A stretch of DNA of 64,000 nt, from positions 1-64,000 of the forward strand of contig WPIO01000371.1 in NCBI GenBank assembly GCA_009760855.2, given 5' to 3'. Positions 1 through 10,513 of the stretch are shown in pieces. The notes under the pieces are model-generated. The model worked only from the letters and a program-made list of their open reading frames with translations. It made no database searches and was not told where the DNA came from. A program made the position numbers and the translations under genes. The DNA is from Cristatella mucedo. Lineage: Eukaryota; Bryozoa; Phylactolaemata; Cristatellidae. The stretch's first letter is position 1. Each line of letters begins with the position of its first letter.

Positions 1-444
1 GCGGCACAGTGTTTAGAAGCATTTTCGCACGTAAACTAAACACGTTTGTCGCACCACTTCGCAGAAGACTCGCCGTACAATGTTAGATAGAAACGGCAAA
101 TATGCATGTCGTAGCTTTTGGTTTTTGTTTTTTCGCTGATGGCAGCAGAGTGCTGCACTTGTTTAAAGCATTTTCGCTCACCGTAAATAACCCGACGTCT
201 TCCCGCACCAAATGCGCTGCAGATCGCGGTAGTCTGTGTAGAAAGTTTCAAATACTGCATATCGGAGCGCCATTTTGCGGGCTGGCAGCAGAAGTGCTCA
301 ACCATGTTGATTTTAAGCAGTGTTTCGGCCCGTAAATAAACACGTCGACAGCAGAGTTCGCAGCAGATCGAGATCGCGAAATCTTGTAGAAACTTCAAAT
401 ATGCATGTCGGAGCGTGCGCTGGCTGGCAGCAGAGTGCTGCACC
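1..444. repeat. Three elongated, strongly diverged edge units
   Basis: Phased on the TTGTTTAAAG landmark and its degenerate forms, the units are roughly 9-158, 159-302 and 303-444, or 150, 144 and 142 bp instead of 124. The first carries a T-rich stretch at about 112-135 in place of the usual GAGCTTG segment. The second has altered sequence around CCCGACGTCTTCCC (about 191-204) and extra bases before GGCTGGCAGCAG. The third contains a short GATCGAGATCGCG duplication at about 367-379 and extra bases near 345-352. All keep recognisable GCAGCAG, TAGAAA and CATGTCG or CATATCG landmarks. The first 8 bases are the end of a further unit (GCGGCACA). Such decay is typical of array ends that escape homogenisation. 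I infer that the true edge is close to base 1. Confidence 0.85.
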
Positions 445-1815
445 TTGTTTAAAGCATTTCGCACGTAAATAACACGTTTCGCACGAGTTTGCGGCAGATC
501 GCTGAATATGTAGAAACTTCAAATCTGCATGTCGGAGCGTGTGCTTGCTCACAGCTGAGTGCTGCACCTTGTTTAAAGCAGTTCGCACGTAAATAACACG
601 TTTCACACGAGTTCGCGGCTGATCGCTAAATACGTAGAAACTTCAAATCTGCATGTCGGAGCATGTGCTTGCTGGCAGCAGAGTGCAGCACCATGTTTAA
701 ATCATTTCGCACGTAAACAACTAGTTTCGCACGAGTTCTCAGCAGATCGCGGAATATATAGAAACTTCAAATCTGCATGTCGGAGCGTGGGCTGGCTGGC
801 AGCAGAGTGCAGCACCTTGTATAAAGCATTTCGCACGTAAATAACACGTTTCCCACGAGTTCGCAGCAGATCGCAGAATATGTAGAAACTTCAAATCTGC
901 ATGTCGGAGCGTGGGCTTGCTGGCAGCAGAGTGCTGCACCTTGTTTAAAGCATTTCGCACGTAAATAACACGTTTCGCACGAGTTCGCAGCAGATCGCGG
1001 AATATGTAGAAACTTCAAATCTGCATGTCGGAGCGTGTGCTTGCTCGCAGCAGAGTGCTGCACCTTGTTTAAAGCATTTCGCACGTTAATAACACGTTTC
1101 GCACCAAATCGCTGCAGATCGCGGAATATGTAGAAACTTCAAATCTGCATGTCGGAGCGTGAGCTGGCTGGCAGCAGAGTGCTGCACCTTGTTTAAAGCA
1201 TTTCGCACGTAAATAACACGTTTCGCTCCAGTTTGCAGCAGATCGCGGAATATGTAGAAACTTCAAAATCTGCATGTCGGAAGCGTAAGCTTGCTGGCAG
1301 CAGAATGCTGCCACCTTGTTTAAAGCATTTCGCACGTAAATAACACGTTTCGCACAAGTTCGAAGCAGATCGCGGAATATGTCGAAACTTCAAATCTGCA
1401 TGTCGGAGCGTGTGCGTGCTCGCAGCTGAGTGCTGCAACTTGTTTAAAGCATTTCGCACATAGTAAACACGCCAGTTCGCGGCAGATCGCGGAATATGTA
1501 GAAACTTCAAATCTGCATGTCGGAGCGTGTGCTTGCTCCCAGCAGAGTGCTGCACCTTGTTTAAAGCATTTCGCACGTAAATAACACGTTTCGCACCAAT
1601 TCGCAGTTAGCAGCAGATCGCGGAATATGTAGAAACTTCAAATCTGCATGTCGTAGCGTGAGCTGTTGCTGGCAGCAGAGTGCTGCATCACCTGTTTAAA
1701 GCATTTCGCACGTAAATAACACGTTTCGCACGAGTTCGCAGCAGATCGCGGAATATGTAGAAACTTCAAATCTGCATGTCGGAGCGTGCGCTTGCTGGCA
1801 GCAGAGTGCTGCACC
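445..1815. repeat. Eleven moderately diverged units next to the array edge
   Basis: Unit length settles at about 124 bp but substitutions per unit are clearly more frequent than further in. Examples are GCTCACAGCTGAG near 546-558, AACTAGTTTCGC near 719-730, GAGCATGTGC near 659-668, TATATAGAAAC near 754-764, ACGTTAATAAC near 1083-1093, CTTCAAAATCTG near 1261-1272 and ACATAGTAAACACGCC near 1457-1472. Some variants here recur far inside the array, such as CACAAGTTCGAAGCAG with ATGTCGAAAC at about 1352-1388 and CGCAGCTGAGTGCTGCAACTTG at about 1420-1442. No gene is present. Confidence 0.85.
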
Positions 1816-2079
1816 TTGTTTAAAGCATTTCGCACGTAAATAACACGTTTCGCACGAGTTCGCAGCAGATCGCGGATCTGTAGAAACTTCTCGGAAATCT
1901 GCAGCGTGCTGCACCGGTTGTTTAAAGCATTTCGGAGCGGCAGATCGCAACAAAATAGCAAGAAACTTGCAGCAGAGTGCTGCAATAGCAGAGACTAGTT
2001 CGCAGCAGATCGCGGAATATGTAGAAACTTCAAATCTGCATGTCGGAGCGTGAGCTTGCTGGCAGCAGAGTGCTGCACC
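1816..2079. repeat. Rearranged (scrambled) pair of units
   Basis: Two successive TTGTTTAAAG landmarks are 102 bp apart (1816 to 1918) and the next is 162 bp further on (2080). Inside, unit segments appear out of their normal order. TAGAAACTTC is followed directly by TCGGAAATCTGCAGCG, then GTGCTGCACCGG and TTTAAAGCATTTCGGAGCGGCAG, then a novel stretch CAACAAAATAGCAAGAAAC, then GCAGCAGAGTGCTGCAATAG before the regular register returns at about 1998. The pieces are recognisably from the unit except about 20-25 bases at roughly 1949-1970. It marks the boundary between the diverged edge and the homogenised interior. Template switching or repeated deletion and insertion could explain it, and so could a local assembly error. 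Confidence 0.8.
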
Positions 2080-5000
2080 TTGTTTAAAGCATTTCGCACG
2101 TAAATAACACGTTTCGCACCAGTTTGCAGCAGATCGCGGAATATGTAGAAACTTCAAATCTGCATGTCGGAGCGTGAGCTTGCTGGCAGCAGAGTGCTGC
2201 ACCATGTTTAAAGCATTTCGCACGTAAATAACACGTTTCGCACCAAATCGCAGCAGATCGCGGAATATGTAGAAACTTCAAATCTGCGTGTCGGAGCGTG
2301 TGCTGGCTGGCAGCAGAGTGCTGCTCCTTGTTTAAAGCATTTCGCACGTAAATAACACGTTTCGCACCAAATCGTAGCAGATCGCGGAATATGTAGAAAC
2401 TTCAAATCTGCATGTCGGAGCGTGAGCTTGCTGGCAGCAGAGTGCTGCACCTTGTTTAAAGCATTTCGCACGTAAATAACACGTTTCGCACCAGTTCCAG
2501 GCAGATCGCGGAATATGTAGAAACTTCAAATCTGCATATCGGAGCGTGCGCTTGCTGGCAGCAGAGTGCTGCACCTTGTTTTAAAGCATTTCGCACGTAA
2601 ATAACACGTTTCGCACCAGTTCGCAGCAGATCGCGGAATATGTAGAAACTTCAAATCTGCATGTCGGAGCGTGTGCTTGCTGGCAGCAGAGTGCTGCACC
2701 TTGTTTAAAGCATTTCGCACGTAAATAACACGTTTCGCACGAGTTTGCAGCAGATCGCGGAATATGTAGAAACTTCAAATCTGCATGTCGGAGCGTGTGC
2801 TTGCTGGCAGCAGAGTGCTGCACCTTGTTTAAAGCATTTCGCACGTAAATAACACGTTTCGCACGCTTTCGCAGCAGATCGCGGAATATGTAGAAACTTC
2901 AAATCTGCATGTCGGAGCGTGAGCTTGCTGGCAGCAGAGTGCTGCACCTTGTTTAAAGCATTTCGCACGTAAATAACACGTTTCGCACGAGTTCGCAGCA
3001 GATCGCGGAATCTGTAGAAAGTTCAAATCTGCATGTCGAAGCGTGTGCTGGCTGCTGGCAGCAGAGTGCTGCACCTTGTTTAAAGCATTTCGCACGTAAA
3101 TAACACGTTTCGCACCAGTTCGCAGCAGATCGCGGAATATGTAGAAACTTCAAATCTGCGTGTCGGAGCGTGTGCTGGCTGGCAGCAGAGTGCTGCACCT
3201 TGTTTAAAGCATTTCGCACGTAAATAACACGTTTCGCACGAGTTCCGCAGCAGATCGCGGAATATGTAGAAACTTCAAATCTGCATGTCGGAGCGTGAGC
3301 TGGCTGGCAGCAGAGTGCTGCACCTTGTTTAAAGCATTTCGCACGTAAATAACACGTTTCGCACCAGTTCGCAGCAGATCGCGGAATATGTAGAAACTTC
3401 AAATCTGCATGTCGGAGCGTGAGCTTGCTGGCAGCAGAGTGCTGCACCTTGTTTAAAGCATTTCGCACGTAAATAACACGTTTCGCACCGAGTTTCGCAG
3501 CAGATCGCGGAATATGTAGAAACTTCAAATCTGCATGTCGGAGCGTGAGCTTGCTGGCAGCAGAGTGCTGGACCTTGTTTAAAGCATTTCGCACGTAAAT
3601 AACACGTTTCGCACCAGTTTCGCAGCAGATCGCGGAATATGTAGAAACTTCAAATCTGCATGTCGGAGCGTGTGCTGGCTTGCAGCAGAGTGCTGCACCT
3701 TGTTTAAAGCATTTCGCACGTAAATAACACGTTTTTCGCACCAGTTCGCAGCAGATCGCGGAATCTGTAGAAACTTCAAATCTGCATGTCGGAGCGTGTG
3801 CTGGCTGGCAGCAGAGTGCTGCACCTTGTTTAAAGCATTTCGCACGTAAATAACACGTTTCGCACGAAGTTCGCAGCAGATCGCGGAATATGTAGAAACT
3901 TCAAATCTGCATGTCGGAGCGTGCCCTGGCTGGCAGCAGAGTGCTGCACCTTGTTTAAAGCATTTCGCACGTAAATAACACGTTTCGCACCAATTCGCAG
4001 CAGATCGCGGAATATGTAGAAACTTCAAATCTGCATGTCGGAGCGTGTGCTGGCTTGCAGCAGAGTGCTGCACCTTGGTTAAAGCATTTCGCACGTAAAT
4101 AACACGTTTCGCACGAGTTCGCAGCAGATCGCGGAATATGTAGAAACTTCAAATCTGCATGTCGGAGCGTTAGCTTGCTGGCAGCAGAGTGCTGCACCTT
4201 GTTTAAAGCATTTCGCACGTAAATAACACGTTTCGCACGAGTTCGCAGCAGATCGCGGAATATGTAGAAACTTCAAATCTGCATGTCGGAGCGTGTGCTT
4301 GCTGGCAGTAGAGTGCTGCACCTTGTTTAAAGCATTTCGCACGTAAATAACACGTTTCGCACGAGTTCGCAGCAGATCGCGGAATATGTAGAAAGTTCAA
4401 ATCTGCATGTCGGAGCGTGTGCTTGCTTGCAGCAGAGTGCTGCACCTTGTTTAAAGCATTTCGCACGTAAATAACACGTTTCGCACCAGTTCGCAGCAGA
4501 TCGCGGAATATGTAGAAACTTCAAATCTGCATGTCGGAGCGTGAGCTTGCTGGCAGCAGAGTGCTGCACCTTGTTTAAAGCATTTCGCACGTAAATAACA
4601 CGTTTCGCACGAGTTTCGCAGCAGATCGCGGAATATGTAGAAACTTCAAATCTGCATGTCGGAGCGTGAGCTTGCTGGCAGCAGAGTGCTGCACCTTGTT
4701 TAAAGCATTTCGCACGTAAATAACACGTTTCGCACGAGTTCGCGGCAGATCGCGGAATCTGTAGAAACTTCAAATCTGCATGTCGGAGCGTGTGCTTGCT
4801 GGCAGCAGAGTGCTGCACCTTGTTTAAAGCATTTCGCACGTAAATAACACGTTTCGCACGAGTTTCGCAGCAGATCGCGGAATATCTTAGAAACTTCAAA
4901 TCTGCATGTCGGAGCGTGTGCTGGCTTGCAGCAGAGTGCTGCACCTTGTTTAAAGCATTTCGCACGTAAATAACACGTTTCGCACCAGTTTCGCAGCAGA

Positions 5001-6557
5001 TCGCGGAATCTGTAGAAACTTCAAATCTGCATGTCGGAGCGTGTGCTTGCTGGCAGCAGAGTGCTGCACCTTGTTTAAAGCATTTCGCACGTAAATAACA
5101 CGTTTCGCACCAATTCGCAGCAGATCGCGGAATATGTAGAAACTTCAAATCTGCATGTCGGAGCGCGTGCTTGCTGGCAGCAGAGTGCTGCACCTTGTTT
5201 AAAGCATTTCGCACGTAAATAACACGTTTCGCACCAGTTCGCAGCAGATCGCGGAATATGTAGAAACTTCAAATCTGCATGTCGGAGCGTGAGCTTGCTG
5301 GCAGCAGAGTGCTGCACCTTGTTTAAAGCATTTCGCACGTAAATAACACGTTTCGCACGAGTTCGCAGCAGATCGCGGAATATGTAGAAACTTCAAATCT
5401 GCATGTCGGAGCGTGAGCTTGCTGGCAGCAGAGTGCTGCACCTTGTTTAAAGCATTTCGCACGTAAATAACACGTTTCGCACCAGTTTGCAGAAGATCGC
5501 GGAATATGTAGAAACTTCAAATCTGCATGTCGGAGCGTGTGCTTGCTGGCAGCAGAGTGCTGCACCTTGTTTAAAGCATTTCGCACGTAATAAACACGTT
5601 TCGCACCAGTTCGCAGCAGATCGCGGAATATGTAGAAACTTCAAATCTGCATGTCGGAGCGTGAGCTTGCTGGCAGCAGAGTGCTGCACCTTGTTTAAAG
5701 CATTTCGCACGTAAATAACACGTTTCGCACGAGTTCGCAGCAGATCGCGGAATATGTAGAAACTTCAAATCTGCATGTCGGAGCGTGCGCTGGCTGGCAG
5801 CAGAGTGCTGCACCTTGTTTAAAGCATTTCACACGTAAATAACACGTTTCGCACGAGTTCGCAGCAGATCGCGGAATATCTAGAAACTTCAAATCTGCAT
5901 GTCGGAGCGTGCGCTTGCTGGCAGCAGAGTGCTGCACCTTGTTTAAAGCATTTCGCACGTAAATAACACGTTTCGCACCAGTTTGCAGCAGATCGCGGAA
6001 TATGTAGAAACTTCAAATCTGCATGTCGAAGCGTGAGCTGGCTGGCAGCAGAGTGCTGCACCTTGTTTAAAGCATTTCGCACGTAAATAACACGTTTCGC
6101 ACCAGTTCGCAGCAGATCGCGGAATATGTAGAAACTTCAAATCTGCATGTCGGAGCGTGCGCTTGCTGGCAGCAGAGTGCTGCACCCTGTTTAAAGCATT
6201 TCGCACGTAAATAACACGTTTCGCACCAGTTCGCAGCAGATCGCGGAATATGTAGAAACTTCAAATCTGCATGTCGGAGCGTGTGCTTGCTGGCAGCAGA
6301 GTGCTGCACTTGTTTAAAGCATTTCGCACGTAAATAACACGTTTCGCACGAGTTCGCAGCAGATCGCGGAATCTGTAGAAAGTTCAAATCTGCATGTCGG
6401 AGCGTGTGCTGGCTTGCAGCAGAGTGCTGCACCTTGTTTAAAGCATTTCGCACGTAAATAACACGTTTCGCACCAATTCGCAGCAGATCGCGGAATATGT
6501 AGAAACTTCAAATCTGCATGTCGGAGCGTGAGCTTGCTGGCAGCAGAGTGCTGCACC
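2080..6557. repeat. Homogenised satellite, left part of the first higher-order domain
   Basis: About 36 units, nearly all 124 or 125 bp. The extra base is usually a T in the AGTTTCGCAG segment, for example near 3491, 3618, 4614 and 4862. Variants worth recording are AAATCGCAGCAG or AAATCGTAGCAG near 2246 and 2370 with GCTGCTCCTTG near 2320, GTGCCCTGGCTGG at 3921, and the first ATCTG plus GAAAGTTC units (3009-3022; GAAAGTTC with ATATG at 4390). CGTAATAAACACG occurs at 5586. No unique sequence and no gene. Confidence 0.9.
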
Positions 6558-7052
6558 TTGTTTAAAGCATTTCGCACGTAAATAACACGTTTCGCACAAG
6601 TTCGCAGCAGATCGCGGAATCTGTAGAAAGTTCAAATCTGCATATCGGAGCGTGTGCTGGCTTGCAGCAGAGTGCTGCACTTGTTTAAAGCATTTCGCAC
6701 GTAAATAACACGTTTCGCACGAGTTCGAAGCAGATCGCGGAATCTGTAGAAAGTTCAAATCTGCATATCGGAGCGTATGGTGGCTTGCAGCAGAGTGCTT
6801 CACCTTGGTTAAAGCATTTCGCACGTAAATAACACGTTTCGCACTAGTTTGCAGCAGATCGCGGAATATGTAGAAACTTCAAATCTGCATGTCGGAGCGT
6901 GCGCTTGCTGGCAGTAGAGTGCTGCACCTTGTTTAAAGCATTTCGCACGTAAATAACACGTTTCGCACCAGTTTGCAGCAGATCGCGGAATATGTAGAAA
7001 CTTCAAATCTGCATGTCGGAGCGTGTGCTTGCTGGCAGCAGAGTGCTGCTCC
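6558..7052. repeat. Higher-order marker block, copy 1 (variant first unit)
   Basis: Four units carrying a rare combination. The second has GTTCGAAGCAG, ATCTGTAGAAAGTTC, CATATCGG, GTATGGTGGCTTGCAG (GTATGG at 6775) and GTGCTTCACCTTGG. The third has CACTAGTTTGCAG, GTGCGCTTG and GGCAGTAGAG. The fourth has CACCAGTTTGCAG, GTGTGCTTG and GCTGCTCC just before 7053. The first unit differs from the other copies: it has CACAAGTTCG, CATATCGG and GCTGGCTTGCAG instead of the GTGCCCTGG unit, but shares the one-base-shorter GCTGCACTTG ending. Units 2-4 are almost the same as those in the copy at 22551. Confidence 0.8.
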
Positions 7053-9287
7053 TTGTTTAAAGCATTTCGCACGTAAATAACACGTTTCGCACCAAATCGC
7101 AGCAGATCGCGGAATATGTAGAAACTTCAAATCTGCATGTAGGAGCATGCACTTGCTGGCAGCAGTGTGCTGCACTTGTTTAAAGCATTTCGCACGTAAA
7201 TAACACGTTTCGCACCAGTTCGCAGCAGATCGCGGAATATGTAGAAACTTCAAATCTGCATGTCGGAGCGTGCGCTTGCTGGCAGCAGAGTGCTGCACCT
7301 TGTTTAAAGCATTTCGCACGTAAATAACACGTTTCGCACCAGTTGGCAGCAGATCGCGGAATATGTAGAAACTTCAAATCTGCATGTCGGAGCGTGAGCT
7401 TGCTGGCAGCAGAGTGCTGCACCTTGTTTAAAGCATTTCGCACGTAAATAACACGTTTCGCACCAGTTTGCAGCAGATCGCGGAATATGTAGAAACTTCA
7501 AATCTGCATGTCGGAGCGTGTGCTTGCTGGCAGCAGAGTGCTGCACCTTGTTTAAAGCATTTCGCACGTAAATAACACGTTTCGCACTAGTTCGCAGCAG
7601 ATCGCGGAATATGTAGAAACTTCAAATCTGCATGTCGGAGCGTGAGCTTGCTGGCAGCAGAGTGCTGCACCTTGTTTAAAGCATTTCGCACGTAAATAAC
7701 ACGTTTCGCACCAGTTCGCAGCAGATCGCGGAATATGTAGAAACTTCAAATCTGCATGTCGGAGCGTGAGCTTGCTGGCAGCAGAGTGCTGCACCTTGTT
7801 TAAAGCATTTCGCACGTAAATAACACGTTTCGCACCAGTTTCGCAGCAGATCGCGGAATATGTAGAAACTTCAAATCTGCATGTCGGAGCGAAAGCTTGC
7901 TGGCAGCAGAGTGCTGCACCTTGTTTAAAGCATTTCGCACGTAAATAACACGTTTCGCACCAGTTCGCAGCAGATCGCGGAATCTGTAGAAACTTCAAAT
8001 CTGCATGTCGGAGCGTGAGCTTGCTGGCAGCAGAGTGCTGCACCTTGTTTAAAGCATTTCGCACGTAAATAACACGTTTCGCACGAGTTCGCAGCAGATC
8101 GCGGAATATGTAGAAACTTCAAATCTGCATGTCGGAGCGTGAGCTTGCTGGCAGCAGAGTGCTGCACCTTGTTTAAAGCATTTCGCACGTAAATAAACAC
8201 GTTTCGCACCAGTTCGCAGCAGATCGCGGAATATGTAGAAACTTCAAATCTGCATGTCGGAGCGTGTGCTTGCTGGCAGCAGAGTGCTGCACCTTGTTTA
8301 AAGCATTTCGCACGTAAATAACACGTTTCGCACCAGTTCGCAGCAGATCGCGGAATATGTAGAAACTTCAAATCTGCATGTCGGAGCGTGTGCTGGCTGG
8401 CAGCAGAGTGCTGCACCTTGTTTAAAGCATTTCGCACGTAAATAACACGTTTCGCACCATTTCGCCGCAGATCGCGGAATATGTAGAAACTTCAAATCTG
8501 CATGTCGGAGCGTGCGCTTGCTGGCAGCAGAGTGCTGCACCTTGTTTAAAGCATTTCGCACGTAAATAACACGTTTCGCACGAGTTCGCAGCAGATCGCG
8601 GAATATGTAGAAAGTTCAAATCTGCATGTCGGAGCGTGTGCTGGCTTGCAGCAGAGTGCTGCACCTTGTTTAAAGCATTTCGCACGTAAATAACACGTTT
8701 CGCACCAGTTTGCAGCAGATCGCGGAATATGTAGAAACTTCAAATCTGCATGTCGGAGCGTGTGCTGGCTGGCAGCAGAGTGCTGCACCTTGTTTAAAGC
8801 ATTTCGCACGTAAATAACACGTTTCGCACGAGTTCGCAGCAGATCCTGGATTACCTAGAAACTTCAGATCTTCAGGTCGGAGCGTGTGCTGGCTGGCAGC
8901 AGAGTGCTGCACCTTGTTTAAAGCATTTCGCACGTAAATAACACGTTTCGCACCAGTTTCGCAGCAGATCGCGGAATATGTAGAAACTTCAAAATCTGCA
9001 TGTCGGAGCGTGAGCTTGCTGGCAGCAGAGTGCTGCACCTTGTTTAAAGCATTTCGCACGTAAATAACACGTTTCGCACGAGTTCGCAGCAGATCGCGGA
9101 ATCTGTAGAAAGTTCAAATCTGCATGTCGGAGCGTGTGCTGGCTTGCAGCAGAGTGCTGCACCTTGTTTAAAGCATTTCGCACGTAAATAACACGTTTCG
9201 CACCAGTTCGCAGCAGATCGCGGAATATGTAGAAACTTCAAATCTGCATGTCGGAGCGTGTGCTTGCTGGCAGCAGAGTGCTGCACC
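7053..9287. repeat. Satellite between marker blocks 1 and 2
   Basis: Eighteen units. The first after the block is unusual: CATGTAGGAGCATGCACTTG with GGCAGCAGTGTGCTGCACTTG at about 7137-7178. Another outlier at about 8838-8882 has GATCCTGGATTACCTAG, ACTTCAGATCTTCAGG and otherwise normal flanks. An A is gained in CTTCAAAATCTG near 8988. The remaining units are close to consensus. No gene. Confidence 0.88.
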
Positions 9288-9783
9288 TTGTTTAAAGCAT
9301 TTCGCACGTAAATAACACGTTTCGCACCAGTTCGCAGCAGATCGCGGAATATGTAGAAACTTCAAATCTGCGTGTCGGAGCGTGCCCTGGCTGGCAGCAG
9401 AGTGCTGCACCTTGTTTAAAGCATTTCGCACGTAAATAACACGTTTCGCACGAGTTCGCAGCAGATCGCGGAATCTGTAGAAAGTTCAAATCTGCATATC
9501 GGAGCGTATGGTGGCTTGCAGCAGAGTGCTTCACCTTGTTTAAAGCATTTCGCACGTAAATAACACGTTTCGCACTAGTTTGCAGCAGATCGCGGAATAT
9601 GTAGAAACTTCAAATCTGCATGTCGGAGCGTGCGCTTGCTGGCAGCAGAGTGCTGCACCTTGTTTAAAGCATTTCGCACGTAAATAACACGTTTCGCACC
9701 AGTTTGCAGCAGATCGCGGAATATGTAGAAACTTCAAATCTGCATGTCGGAGCGTGTGCTTGCTGGCAGCAGAGTGCTGCTCC
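9288..9783. repeat. Higher-order marker block, copy 2
   Basis: Four successive units with the diagnostic order: CTGCGTGTCGG with GTGCCCTGG (9382); ATCTGTAGAAAGTTC, CATATCGG, GTATGGTGGCTTGCAG (9506) and GTGCTTCACC; CACTAGTTTGCAG with GTGCGCTTG; and CACCAGTTTGCAG with GTGTGCTTG and GCTGCTCC. The block starts 2730 bp after copy 1, that is 22 units plus 2 bp. Unlike copy 1 it has GTTCGCAGCAG rather than GTTCGAAGCAG in the second unit and GGCAGCAGAG in the third. Confidence 0.85.
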
Positions 9784-10407
9784 TTGTTTAAAGCATTTCG
9801 CACGTAAATAACACGTTTCGCACGAGTTCGCAGCAGATCGCGGAATATGTAGAAACTTCAAATCTGCATGTCGGAGCGTGTGCTTGCTGGCAGCAGAGTG
9901 CTGCACCTTGTTTAAAGCATTTCGCACGTAAATAACACGTTTCGCACCAGTTCGCAGCAGATCGCGGAATATGTAGAAACTTCAAATCTGCATGTCGGAG
10001 CGTGAGCTTGCTGGCAGCAGAGTGCTGCACCTTGTTTAAAGCATTTCGCACGTAAATAACACGTTTCGCACGAGTTCGCGGCAGATCGCGGAATATGTAG
10101 AAACTTCAAATCTGCATGTCGGAGCGTGTGCTGGCTGGCAGCAGAGTGCTGCACCTTGTTTAAAGCATTTCGCACGTAAATAACACGTTTCGCACGAGTT
10201 CGCAGCAGATCGCGGAATATCTAGAAACTTCAAATCTGCATGTCGGAGCGTGTGCTTGCTGGCAGCAGAGTGCTGCACCTTGAGTTTTTAAAGCATTTCG
10301 CACGTAAATAACACGTTTCGCACGAGTTCGCAGCAGATCGCGGAATATGTAGAAACTTCAAATCTGCATGTCGGAGCGTGAGCTTGCTGGCAGCAGAGTG
10401 CTGCACC

Positions 10408-10513
10408 TTGTTTAAAGCATTTCGCACGTAAAATCGCAGCAGATCGCGGAATATGTAGAAACTTCAAATCTGCATGTCGGAGCGTGAGCTTGCTGGCAGC
10501 AGAGTGCTGCACC
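10408..10513. repeat. Truncated unit, 106 bp (18-bp deletion)
   Basis: The unit begins normally, but CGCACGTAAA is joined directly to TCGCAGCAGATC at about 10431-10434, skipping the second TTTCGCAC segment. The unit is 106 bp between landmarks. The acceptor side resembles the AAATCG variant seen near 2246 and 7095. Confidence 0.85.

Noticed and set aside
107-135. Retrotransposon insertion in the first unit
   Set aside because: The T-rich segment is short, without target-site duplication or element sequence. Kept only as a low-interest observation.
2953-3741. Long minus-strand open frames (262 codons here, up to 313 at 52643-53584, and hundreds of 87-codon frames)
   Set aside because: They are made only of the repeat. 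Most start at GTG or TTG rather than ATG, and 124 is not a multiple of 3, so each unit is read in a different frame. The recurring 264-bp length is two units plus 16 bp, ending at the TAA in the TTTAAAGC segment. Longer ones appear only where a one-base indel skips that stop.
5487-5714. Plus-strand open frames of 60-94 codons (also near 102, 32426, 41775, 47421, 58238 and 59851)
   Set aside because: They arise where an indel or a mutated TAA/TAG lets a repeat frame run on. They have no independent composition, start context or conservation.
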